Assembly: GCA_900110395.1 (NCBI GenBank)
Contig: FODP01000025.1
Span: forward strand, 27,090-91,089
Reading direction: 5' to 3'
Length of the DNA: 64,000 nt
Origin: Rhodospirillales bacterium URHD0017
Lineage (GTDB): Bacteria; Pseudomonadota; Alphaproteobacteria; Reyranellales; Reyranellaceae
Both the position numbers and the translations under genes were made by a program. The notes below the pieces were generated by a model, which was not told the DNA's origin, searched no databases, and saw only the letters and a list, made by a program, of their open reading frames with translations. Each line of letters begins with the position of its first letter. Positions within the stretch are counted from its first letter, which is position 1. Of this stretch, positions 52,186-61,100 are shown piece after piece.

Positions 52186-52382
52186 ACAGAGGGACTACCT
52201 GTGGGAATGCTGCCAGTGACAGCACGTCTTCGAAGAGTCGCGGGGCTCTGGTACGTACATCCCATCACCTCTCATTCGAGCCTGCATAGCGGGAGAACGT
52301 GCCAGCCCATGTCGAACCGTGCACCAGCCGATCCTGCCGACAAGCGAACGACGTCCGACGCGACGCCGCGGGTCGTTTCGTC

Positions 52383-53489
52383 ATGAGCGTCGTCGCCAAG
52401 ACCGCCGGCGGTGCCGCGCTCGCGCTGGCGGCGACCGCCGCCTATCTGTGCTTCTGGCCGGTTCCCGCCGAGCCCGTGGCGTGGGCAGCGCCGACGCCGC
52501 CCGGCTTTACCGGCCCCTTCGCGCCGAACACACGTCTGGTGGGCCTGCGCACGATCGACCTCGGCGGCGAGGTCGGACCGGAGCACGTCGCGATCGGGCC
52601 GGACGGCAAGCTCTACGCCGCGATGGAGGGCGGCAAGCTCTTGCGCATGGAGCCGGACGGCGCCAAGCGCGAAGTCTTCGCGAGCACGGGCGGGCGTGTG
52701 CTGGGCTTCGACTTCGATGCGAGCGGACGCCTGATCGCCGCCGACGCCTTCAAGGGCCTTCTGGCCATCACGCCTGACCGGCAGGTGAGCGTGCTGGCCG
52801 ATCGCGTCGGCGCCAACGACCCGATCGGCTATGCCGACGCCATCGTCGTGGCGCCGGACGGTACGATCTATTTCACAGACGCCTCGACGCGGTTCGCGCC
52901 GGCTCGCTGGGGCGGCACGTTGCCGGCGAGCGTGCTCGACATCATGGAGCAAACGGCCACCGGCCGCGTGCTCGCCCACGATCCGGCCACCGGGAAGACA
53001 CGGGTCGTCGCCCGCGGCTTCTCCTTCGCCAACGGCATCGCCCTGTCGGCCGACGGCCATACGCTGTTCGTGACCGAGACGGGCCGCTACCGCGTCTGGA
53101 AGATCGACGGGCGCGCCAGCGACCTCGATGTGCTGGGCGGCGCAGCGCAGGCCAGGGTGTTGCTCGACAACCTGCCGGGCTATCCGGACAACATCACGCG
53201 CGGACGCGATGGCCGGTTCTGGGTCGGGTTGTTCAAGCCACGTAATCCGGCGGCCGACTCGCTCGCCGAACGGCCGTTCCTGCGCAAGGTGCTGTTGCGG
53301 CTGCCGCGCTTCCTCCTGCCGCTCGGCGAACCGTATGGGCACGTCTTCGCGATCGACGAGGACGGTCGAGTCACCGCCGACCTGCAGGACCCGAGCGGCG
53401 CCTACGACACGACGGGAGCGACCGAGACCGCGGACCGGCTCTACATCCACAGCCTGCAGGCGCGCGCGCTCGGCTGGCTGCCGCGATAG
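52383..53489 (+). CDS. Strictosidine synthase / SMP-30-like beta-propeller protein
   Basis: A 368-residue protein with an N-terminal hydrophobic helix (KTAGGAALALAATAAYLCF) likely to anchor or export it. Propeller motifs are VAIGPDGKLYAAMEGG, TIYFTDASTRFA (YFTDAS is typical of the strictosidine synthase-like group), FSFANGIALSADG and DNITRGRDGRFWVGL. ATG 52383 was selected. Bacterial members often are lactonases or esterases; the actual substrate is unknown. A few bases separate its end from the convergent MoxR operon tail. Confidence 0.82.
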   Translation: MSVVAKTAGGAALALAATAAYLCFWPVPAEPVAWAAPTPPGFTGPFAPNTRLVGLRTIDLGGEVGPEHVAIGPDGKLYAAMEGGKLLRMEPDGAKREVFASTGGRVLGFDFDASGRLIAADAFKGLLAITPDRQVSVLADRVGANDPIGYADAIVVAPDGTIYFTDASTRFAPARWGGTLPASVLDIMEQTATGRVLAHDPATGKTRVVARGFSFANGIALSADGHTLFVTETGRYRVWKIDGRASDLDVLGGAAQARVLLDNLPGYPDNITRGRDGRFWVGLFKPRNPAADSLAERPFLRKVLLRLPRFLLPLGEPYGHVFAIDEDGRVTADLQDPSGAYDTTGATETADRLYIHSLQARALGWLPR

Positions 53490-53514
53490 CGCCAGCAGCC
53501 GCGGTATTTCGACC

Positions 53515-54057
53515 TTAGTCCTCCATGTTCGACCAGGCGAACGCTACGGCTGCCGCGAAGGCCATCAGGATGCCGATGCCGGCGACAAACGGCCCCCACA
53601 CCTGCGGCAGGGAGGCTGCCACCAGCGGCGCGAGAATGGTGATGACGGCCGCGATGGCCAACGAGATCGCGCCGCGCCCCATCCACCACGCCAGGCAGCG
53701 GTGCCAGTAGGACGGCGTCGCCGCGGCGCCTTCGAGGCGCTTGCAACGATGCGTGCCATCGGCCAGCAGCAGCAGAGCCAATCCGAAGACAGCCACCACG
53801 AGCATGCCAGCGGACGACGACGAGTCGCGCAGCGCCAAAGCCAAGGACGACAGGGCAAGGACAGCCCCTGCGGTGGCCAGCGAAAGAGACGCGCGCAGGA
53901 TCGCAACGATGCCGACGGCGCCGCCCGCCAGCGCGACGACGGCGACCAGCCAGGACGTCTCCACCCAGAGCGGCACCCCCACGAGGACAGGGAGGGCGAG
54001 ACCAGGCACGAGTTGTCTCACGTGTTGTCTCACGATTTGTTTCATGGGCCACCTCAT
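53515..54057 (-). CDS. Small integral membrane protein at the end of the MoxR operon
   Basis: The 180-residue protein has about five hydrophobic helices (LVAVVALAGGAVGIVAIL, AGAVLALSSLALAL, MLVVAVFGLALLLLA, ISLAIAAVITILAPLV, FVAGIGILMAFAAAVAF). Its ATG 54057 overlaps the DUF58 stop by four bases. The family is not recognised. Operon position suggests a membrane partner of the MoxR/DUF58 system. Confidence 0.75.
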   Translation of the reverse strand: MRWPMKQIVRQHVRQLVPGLALPVLVGVPLWVETSWLVAVVALAGGAVGIVAILRASLSLATAGAVLALSSLALALRDSSSSAGMLVVAVFGLALLLLADGTHRCKRLEGAAATPSYWHRCLAWWMGRGAISLAIAAVITILAPLVAASLPQVWGPFVAGIGILMAFAAAVAFAWSNMED

Positions 54058-55328
54058 GCGATCGCGCGCCGGACCGGCGCCCGGCGGGCCAGCGATGCCA
54101 GGGCCGCATCGAGGGGCTGCTCCGGCTGCCATTCCACGACCGTGATCCCCTGGTGGCGCAAGTGCCGCACACGCTCTGCCAGCTCGAGCTTCCACAGCGT
54201 GCAGGCGACGTCGCGGACGGCCGTGTCCGGCAGGACGCGGCGCGTCAGCTCGACGGCGGAGACGGCGAGAAGCACCACGTCGTAGCCGCGACCCGCCAGG
54301 TCGACGATCGTCCGGGTGAAACGATCGTCGATCAGCGGGCTGACGGCGATCACCAGCGCCTGCCGGGGCAGCGCCGTCGCCGGCACATAGTCGAGCGACC
54401 TCGCCATGTAGCTGAAGACCTGGGCGGCCGGGACCGCGGCGCGCAGCAGCCTCTCCAGCTGGCGCCGGCCGGCCGCCGGTTTCAGCCAGCGCAGGTAGCC
54501 GCCGAATTCCACGAGGCCGACGCGGTCCTTGCGGGCGATGTAGGCCGACGCCAAGGCGGCGACCGCCCGCACCGAGGCATCGAGGCTCGTATCGGGAGAG
54601 ACCCCCGTCTCGGCCAGCGTGTCGAGCAGAAGCACCACGTCGGCGCTGCGTTCCTGATGGAACTGCGTCACGTAGAGCCGGCCCAGCCGAAGCGACGCCG
54701 GCCAGTTGATGTGACGCACGCGATCGCCGGGCGAGAACAGCCGCACCTCGCCAGGCTCGAGCCCGGTGCCGAACTGGCGGGCGACGTAGTTGCCGAATGA
54801 CGATCGCGTCCGCCCCGGCCGGGGCAACTGCCGGATCCCGGGAATGCGCGGCCAGGTCTCGATTGCCAGAGTGGAGTGCACGACGGCTTCGTCGACAAGC
54901 AGGCCGGAATCGTCGGTCACGCGCACGTTGAACGGCCCCAGCGAACTTCGGCCGCGTGCCGTCGATCGCACGGTGAGCGTCCACTCGAAGGGTTCGCCGG
55001 CGCGCAGGCGCGTCGCCAGGTGACGTCTGCCGTCGAGGAAGACGAACGTGGCGGGCGCCGGCACGAAGATCTCGACCGACGGCGCGCCCGTCGCGGGGCT
55101 CACGACCACCAGGCTGAGCTCGAAGCAGTCGCCTTCCAGCAGTCTCGGCGAGGACGCGGTCGCCGTCAGCCCGATGCCCGACGCCGCCGGCGGCCGCCGG
55201 GCCGACAGCAAGGCCACGACCAGCGGCACGGCGGCCAGAAAGAGCTCGTATCGCCCGACGACCAGCCCCAGCACCAGGCACCACAGCGTCAGGACCGAGA
55301 TCGCCGCGAGCAGGGGCGACGGCGTCAT
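54054..55328 (-). CDS. DUF58 domain protein
   Basis: A 424-residue protein with two N-terminal helices (LTLWCLVLGLVVGRYELFL, AAVPLVVALLSARR). The DUF58 signature is EVRLFSPGDRVRHINWPAS, and DVVLLLDTLAE is a VWA-like strand with an Asp. DUF58 proteins work with MoxR AAA+ ATPases, probably in envelope protein maturation. It is four bases coupled to the next gene and follows moxR. Confidence 0.88.
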   Translation of the reverse strand: MTPSPLLAAISVLTLWCLVLGLVVGRYELFLAAVPLVVALLSARRPPAASGIGLTATASSPRLLEGDCFELSLVVVSPATGAPSVEIFVPAPATFVFLDGRRHLATRLRAGEPFEWTLTVRSTARGRSSLGPFNVRVTDDSGLLVDEAVVHSTLAIETWPRIPGIRQLPRPGRTRSSFGNYVARQFGTGLEPGEVRLFSPGDRVRHINWPASLRLGRLYVTQFHQERSADVVLLLDTLAETGVSPDTSLDASVRAVAALASAYIARKDRVGLVEFGGYLRWLKPAAGRRQLERLLRAAVPAAQVFSYMARSLDYVPATALPRQALVIAVSPLIDDRFTRTIVDLAGRGYDVVLLAVSAVELTRRVLPDTAVRDVACTLWKLELAERVRHLRHQGITVVEWQPEQPLDAALASLARRAPVRRAIA

Positions 55329-55337
55329 CGCGAGCCG

Positions 55338-55382
55338 CTCATGATCGGGCGGCTCATGATCGGGCCGCTCATGATCGGGCCA
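55338..55382. repeat. 15-base tandem repeat, three copies
   Basis: The unit CTCATGATCGGGC plus two bases occurs three times with 15-base spacing, in the moxR-DUF58 junction. Its length is a multiple of three, so slippage keeps frames. It overlaps the last codons of moxR and supplies that gene's TGA (55369-55371). Confidence 0.8.
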
Positions 55383-56331
55383 CTTCGACCTTCGGTGTCG
55401 GCACCCGTCTCAGGATCTCCTCGATGACCTCGACCGGCGACAGTCGGGCCACCCACAGCTCGGGGCGCAACACGATGCGATGGGCGAGCACCGGCACGGC
55501 CATCGCCTTGACGTCGTCCGGCGTGACGAAATCGCGACCGTGCAGGGCGGCCTCGGCCCGGGCGATGCCCTGCAACGCCAGCGCACCGCGCGGCGACACG
55601 CCGAGCGCAACCCGGTCGTCGACGCGGGTGGCCCGGACCAGGTCGACGATGTACTCGTCGATCGCGTCGTCGACATGGACATCCTCGAGCGCCGCCTGCA
55701 TGGCGAGAAGAACGTCATGCGGCACGACCCGGGGCACGTCGGCGAGATCGCGGCGCCGCTCGCGCCGGCGGCGCAGCACCTCCCTCTCCTCCTGCCGGTC
55801 GGGATAGCCGACCGAGATGCGGACCAGGAAGCGGTCGAGCTGGGCTTCGGGCAACGGATAGGTGCCCTCGAGCTCGATGGGATTTTGCGTCGCGATGACC
55901 AGAAACGGCGGGTCGAGGGGATGCGACTGTCCCTCGATGGTGACCTGCCTCTCCTGCATCGCTTCGAGCAGCGCCGACTGGGTCTTCGGCGTCGCCCGGT
56001 TGATCTCGTCGGCCAGGACCAGGTGGGCGAAGATCGGGCCGCGCCTGAACTCGAAGCGGCCCTCGCGCTGATCGTAGATCGAGCTGCCGGTGATGTCGCT
56101 CGGCAGCAGATCCGGCGTGAACTGGATGCGGCTGAAGCGAAGCTCCAGGGCCTGGCTGAACAGGCGGGCGATCAGGGTCTTGGCCAGGCCGGGATAATCC
56201 TCGAGCAGGATATGGCCGTTGGCCAGGATGCCGGCCAGGACCTGGCGCAGGATGCGATCCTTGCCGACCACGATCTGCGACAGCACGTCGAGGATGCCAT
56301 CGCATCGCTGCTTTATCTCATCTACTTTCAT
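55369..56331 (-). CDS. MoxR-type AAA+ ATPase
   Basis: The 320-residue protein has LEDYPGLAKT (Walker A), HLVLADEINRATPKTQSALLEAMQE (Walker B and sensor), FLVIATQNPIELEGTYPLPEAQLDRF and GVSPRGALAL (sensor 2). The family remodels proteins, often with DUF58 and VWA partners. ATG 56331 was preferred over an in-frame TTG at 56337. The gene overlaps the preceding one by 14 bases. Confidence 0.92.
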   Translation of the reverse strand: MKVDEIKQRCDGILDVLSQIVVGKDRILRQVLAGILANGHILLEDYPGLAKTLIARLFSQALELRFSRIQFTPDLLPSDITGSSIYDQREGRFEFRRGPIFAHLVLADEINRATPKTQSALLEAMQERQVTIEGQSHPLDPPFLVIATQNPIELEGTYPLPEAQLDRFLVRISVGYPDRQEEREVLRRRRERRRDLADVPRVVPHDVLLAMQAALEDVHVDDAIDEYIVDLVRATRVDDRVALGVSPRGALALQGIARAEAALHGRDFVTPDDVKAMAVPVLAHRIVLRPELWVARLSPVEVIEEILRRVPTPKVEVARS

Positions 56332-56818
56332 CGCCAATCCTCGATCCGTCTTCCTCGATCCGTTTGACGACCTCGGAAATCGCCGCCAGCGACGGGCCGC
56401 GCCGAAGCCATGGCCGTCCGCGCGGTTCCTGCAGGGGATCGCGCAGGCCGCGCTCCTCGCCGAGCTGCACGAGCCTCGGCCACAGACTCTGCCTGAAATA
56501 GCGCTGGCTCCTGACGCTGTACTGCACGCTCTCCTGCAAGCGCAGGACCTGGCGCGGGACCATGGGATCGGCTGGCGGCGCCGAGCGGGCCTGATCGAAT
56601 GCGGACGACGGCGCCGCGTCGAGCTGGCGACGCAAGTGACGGTAGAGGTGAATCAGGATGACCGAGACGATGGCCGCCACGGCCAGACGAAGGACCGTCG
56701 GCCGCCAGGCGGCATCGGCCGCCGCATAGACCGACGACGCAACCAGGGCCACCACGGCAAGCAACATGAGGTAGCGGACCATCAGGCCCAGCCAGACACG
56801 CCTAGAGGGTCGAGGCAT
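56318..56818 (-). CDS. Small membrane protein of the MoxR operon
   Basis: A 166-residue protein with two N-terminal helices (YLMLLAVVALVASSVYAA, VLRLAVAAIVSVILIHLY) and a basic cytoplasmic tail. No known motif. It overlaps DUF4129 upstream by 17 bases and moxR downstream by 14. Location indicates a subunit of the same system. Confidence 0.75.
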   Translation of the reverse strand: MPRPSRRVWLGLMVRYLMLLAVVALVASSVYAAADAAWRPTVLRLAVAAIVSVILIHLYRHLRRQLDAAPSSAFDQARSAPPADPMVPRQVLRLQESVQYSVRSQRYFRQSLWPRLVQLGEERGLRDPLQEPRGRPWLRRGPSLAAISEVVKRIEEDGSRIGDESR

Positions 56819-57671
56819 TCAGGTGTTTCTCTTCCAGCGCGATCTTGACCGCCATCAAGGCCTGCCACGCGCGTTCGCGATGGCTCGGGCCGAGCTCGTG
56901 CCGGCTGAAGCGCGCGATCTCGAACAGGCCGGTCAGCTCGCGCACCGCCTCGCCCGGCAGACCGGGATGCCGGAGCGCCTCGCGCATGAACTCCACAACG
57001 GTCTCCCAGGGCGAGCGGCGGACATCGGCGCCCGCCAGAACTCTCTCGAACCGGTCGTAGCACCGGATGATCGCCAGGCGGGCATCGGCCAGGTGCCGGA
57101 GATCATCGAGGCTGTCGTCGACCGCGGCCTGCAGGTCGGAGGACGCGAAGGGCGAAGGCCGCTCGCGGCCGCGCCGCGGCAGGAGGGCGAGCCAGAGCCA
57201 CGCCAGGCCGCCGATCGCCATGACGGCGAGGGCCAGCAACGACGTCTCCACGACCCCTTCGATCACGGCCGAGCGGACGGCGGCAGGCGCTTCGGCTGCG
57301 CTTGCCTCGGGCGGCGGCCCGCCGCCGGCTTCCATCAGGCTGCGCAGCGCCGCATCGAAACCGATGCCGGTGTGGTTGCGAAGCCCGAGCGCAAGCGCGG
57401 TCACCACGACAAGCATGACGAGCTGCCCCCTCACCGCCGATGCCGGGGCCTGCCTTTTGCGGCGCTGCAGGCGGGGCGCGAGCAGGTAGAGAATGAACAG
57501 CGCCTCCAGCCACACCAGGAGCAGGAAGGGAATGCCGAGCCAGGCGGGAAGCTCGAGGACGATTCTGCCGGGCAGCGAGGTGGTGGTCGTGCTCGCGGCA
57601 GGCGTCATGCCAGCAACCGCGAGCAGCAGGCCGACCAGGCATGACCCGGCGAGAAAAGCATTCCGTCGCAA
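56802..57671 (-). CDS. DUF4129-type membrane protein, first gene of the MoxR operon
   Basis: The 289-residue protein has a signal-like N-terminal helix, then helices near residues 40-65, 85-105 and 145-170. The C-terminal CYDRFERVLAGADVRRSPWETVVEFM and LTGLFEIARFSRHELG match the DUF4129 region of transglutaminase-like operons. These occur beside MoxR and DUF58. It starts the five-gene leftward operon. Confidence 0.82.
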   Translation of the reverse strand: MRRNAFLAGSCLVGLLLAVAGMTPAASTTTTSLPGRIVLELPAWLGIPFLLLVWLEALFILYLLAPRLQRRKRQAPASAVRGQLVMLVVVTALALGLRNHTGIGFDAALRSLMEAGGGPPPEASAAEAPAAVRSAVIEGVVETSLLALAVMAIGGLAWLWLALLPRRGRERPSPFASSDLQAAVDDSLDDLRHLADARLAIIRCYDRFERVLAGADVRRSPWETVVEFMREALRHPGLPGEAVRELTGLFEIARFSRHELGPSHRERAWQALMAVKIALEEKHLNASTL

Positions 57672-57899
57672 GCTGATGGAACCTCGTAGCCAGCGCGACT
57701 CTAGTACAAACCGGACCGCGCCGTCGAACGCCTCGGTGCGGGCGGCAATCCGCCCCGACTTGACGGTCGGGCACGCGGGTCGAGGCTTTCACGCCGCCGC
57801 GCGACGCGAAGAGCTTCCCTTCGTTCGCGGTCGAATCGTCAATGCTTCGGGCAGACCCGCCTCACGATCGGGCTGGCACAGCATGCAATGCGTCGAGCA

Positions 57900-58139
57900 T
57901 CAGAGCGCCTTTAGGTGCGCATCGCGGCGCTTGTACAGTTCCTCGTCGGTATATCCCATTGTCTCCGGCTTGCCGCGGCCGAGCATCACCTGCATGTAGA
58001 CCGGCTCGAGCCCGTCGTTCTGGTAACCTTGGATCACGCCGGCCGGACACGAGATGCAGTCCCACGGACCGAGCCGCGTGGTGACGCGATTGCCGGTCTC
58101 GCCCTCGACGAAGACGTCGACATAACCCTGCAGCGAGCG
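57900..58139 (-). pseudogene. 3' remnant of a cupin-family gene
   Basis: The frame gives DVFVEGETGNRVTTRLGPWD, SCPAGVIQGYQNDG and YMQVMLGRGKPETMGYTDEE, the second half of a small cupin protein. The expected N-terminal strands and His motif are absent; upstream bases are the autotransporter gene in another frame. So the gene was cut, probably when the autotransporter region was acquired. A short product from an internal start is possible. Confidence 0.6.
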
Positions 58140-58173
58140 TCTGGCGGCGCGAGAAGGAAGAGCGGAAGACGCC

Positions 58174-61100
58174 TCACCAGGTGAAGCGCACGCCGACATT
58201 GAGGGTATGGTTGTCGTTGGCGTTGCCGATCTCGCCGTCGTAACGCAGAAAAAGCTGGGCCGCCTCGGTGATGGCCGTCATGACCGAGAAGCCGATCACC
58301 GCCGAATCCCGCTGCGGCGTGGCGCCGTAGACGGTGAAGGGGGTGGATGGCGCTCCGGCGAAAGCGGCGGTGATCGGCCGGCCGATGTCGGCATATTCGT
58401 GCAGCCAGCCCAGCCGAAGCGCGAGGTCGAGCTTCTTCGTGTCGCCGAGCCCGATGACGCCGGCCAGATCGACGCCGAGGGTGCTGCGCAGCGAGTTCGT
58501 GGTCTGCTGCGCCATGTTCAGGCTGAGCGCGTTGGCGCCCCACTCCGAGAAGCCGTTCTGCGTCGTGCTCGAGGCAGCCACGCGGGCGAACGGCGTGATG
58601 GTCGCCAGGGCGGGCGCATGGATGCCGACCTTGTAGCCGGTCTCGACCTGCCCCAGGGCCTGGTTGGCGCCGGCGCTGCCGTTGGCGGTGCGCGGCTGCA
58701 GGCCCGGGAGAACGATCTGGCGCTGGAGCTGGTTGGTGGAATAGGCGTAGCCCGCCAGCCCGTCGGCATAGAAGGCGCCGCGGGTGAAGGAGCCGTAGAC
58801 CGTAGCGAAGACGCTGTCCGTCCAGCCGCGGCCCTGGAAGCCGTTCACCCACTGATTGCCTGCGGCGTAGCCCGTGCCGAAGCCGACCAGGAAGCGCGGA
58901 TCCAGCCGATAGTCGAGACCGGCCGCGACGCCGCCGAAATTGTAAGTGAGCGTGGCGGCATTGCCGTCGGCGGCGACGCTGCCCAGGCCGCCCAGCGCGC
59001 TCGTCCAGGCGCCCCACGGGCCCGCCGCCTCGCAGTTCTCGATCTCGCAGGCCTGGGCCAGCGCCTGGCGCTGGCCGCCGCCGGCCGCGCCGCGCGCCAC
59101 GGCCATTTGCTGTCCGACCGCCCGCATGAACAGGCTGGCCCCCTGCGTGTTGGTCGTGCCGAAATCGGCCCAGGGCTGGCCGCTGATGGCGTCAAGGGCG
59201 GCCGGCGCCTGCGCGGTGCGGAGGCCGGCCAGCGCATTCAGCACGTTCCCGAAATCTCCCGTGGCGCTGCTCGCGGCGTTGCCGGAAGCCCGATCGAGCG
59301 CGAGGCCGACGGCGTACTGGTTGTTGGTCTGCGCACCGCCGGCGAACGAGCCGAGCAGCAGGCTCAGGTACACGTTATTGGCGTCGTAGCCGAGGAACGG
59401 TCGCAGGAAGGCGAAGTTGCTGGTGACGCCCGAGTAGGTGCCGCTGAGGCCGCCGCCGGCGCTCAGGATGGTGTACGTCGTGCCGCGATTGTAGGTACCC
59501 GGCTGGGCCAGCACCTGCACCGTGCCGCCATTGAGGGTGGCGCTGCCGCTGACATTGATCCGGTCGCTTTGGCCCGCGTTGTTGGCTTCCACCTGGTAGA
59601 TGCTGCCGGCGTTCTGCACGAAATTGCCGTTCACCGTCAGGGTGCCGATCGAGTTGCCGGGCGCCACCGTGCCGCTCACGACGGTCGACGGCAGGAGGCC
59701 GGTGCCGCGCAGCGTCGCGTCCCGGTCGATGACGACGCCGCTCGAGCTCGTCAGGTTGCCGTTGGCCACGAGCGTGCCGCGCGGCACGGTGGTGGCGCCG
59801 CTGTAGCTCGTCGTGCCGCCGATCGAAAGGATCCCGGTGCCGACCTTCTCGAGCTCGCGCGCGGCGTAGACGCCATTGGTGAGGATCGAATCGGACGGCG
59901 CGGAGTCGTTGTCGGCCAGGCCGAAGCGCAGGACCCGCGCCGTCGGGAACCAGGTCGTGGTGTCGTAGAGCACCCAGGCGCCGCGGCCGAACGCGCTCAT
60001 CGCCAGCACGTCGACGGTCGGATTGTACGTCATCTGGTAGATGAAGGTGTTGGGCAGGCCGAAGCCGAACGGCCGCCAGTTCGCGAGGTTGCCCGCCCGG
60101 TCGCTGTCCGCCACGGCGAGCGGGCTCTGACCGTTGACCACGCTGCTGACGCCGCCGACCAGCAGCGCGTTGACGCCGTTGTTGGAGATGAACTCGAGCG
60201 ACGTCGGCAAGGAGATGTTCAGCGCCGCCAGGTTGCTCGTGAGGTTGCTGAAGCTCCCGCCGGCATTGGTGGTGCCCCACAGGTTCGTCTGGTCGACGGC
60301 GAAGAACCGTGCGGCGGCGCGGTTGTCGAACACGATCGACGTGGGCGTGCCGCCGGCATAGGCGGTGGGCTGCAGCGAGCCCGCAGCACCGGTCGTGCTG
60401 AGAAAGAGACGGCCGTTGTTGCCGCCCGCGATCAGGGCATTGGGGTTGTCGTTGGTGCCGTAGGCCAGCGCGGTGATCTCGTTGTTGCCGCCGGGGATCG
60501 TGGCGAACGGCGTGCCGAGGGTCGTGAGGACGAGCCGGTCGCTGGCGGCGTTGGCGTCGGTCGTCGTGTAGACGTAGTTGGTGCCGATCGCGATCATGGT
60601 CGGGTCGACCCTGTTCAGCACCAGCTTGCTGGCGCTGGGCAGGCAGCCGCCCGGCAGGATGTTGCAGGGTTCCGTGAAGTCCGTGGGTTGGAAGCCGTCT
60701 ATTCGTCCCGTCTTGTTGGTCGACGGCAGGCACCCGCCCGTCGTCGTGAAGCAGGTGTCGGCAACGACATTGCCCCGGGCATCGACCGTCCAGCGCGTCA
60801 GGGATGAGAGCCACTGCGAGCTGGTGTAGAGCGCGCTCTGGTCGGAACGGGTCCTGTCGTTCACCGCCGCGGCATTGTGGCCGTCGCCGCCGCCGATGGC
60901 GGTGTACAGCGTGCCGCCGCGCTCGCGCTGGTAGGCGGTGCCGGTGTCCTGCGACGATGCCACCAGGCGCTTGCTGACGGCGTCGTAGGCAACCGCATAG
61001 GCCTCGCTCACTTGGAGGGTCGACGTGTTGAGCCCCGTCCAGGTGCCGCGGTTGCCCTGCGGCAGGGTGCGGACATAGACGCCGCCGTCGCCCACCAGGA

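Larger units (their letters stand above)
51751..52382. other. 632-base region without an intact gene
   Basis: Holds the palindromic repeats at 51897-51963 and the D-aminoacylase remnant at 52009-52185. Leftward open frames here encode the arginine-poor, repeat-derived peptide stretch TALRQKAGHVEVTSALPLE often seen at repeat sites in related genomes, not a protein. It separates two convergent and divergent gene groups and looks like a decayed insertion site. Confidence 0.6.

Noticed and set aside
51732..52268. Leftward open frames of 178 and 135 residues
   Set aside because: Their peptides come from palindromic repeats and show no protein family; the D-aminoacylase remnant is in a different frame.
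58207..60807. An 866-residue plus-strand open frame
   Set aside because: It is the antisense of the autotransporter, which has a signal peptide, repeats and a barrel end.
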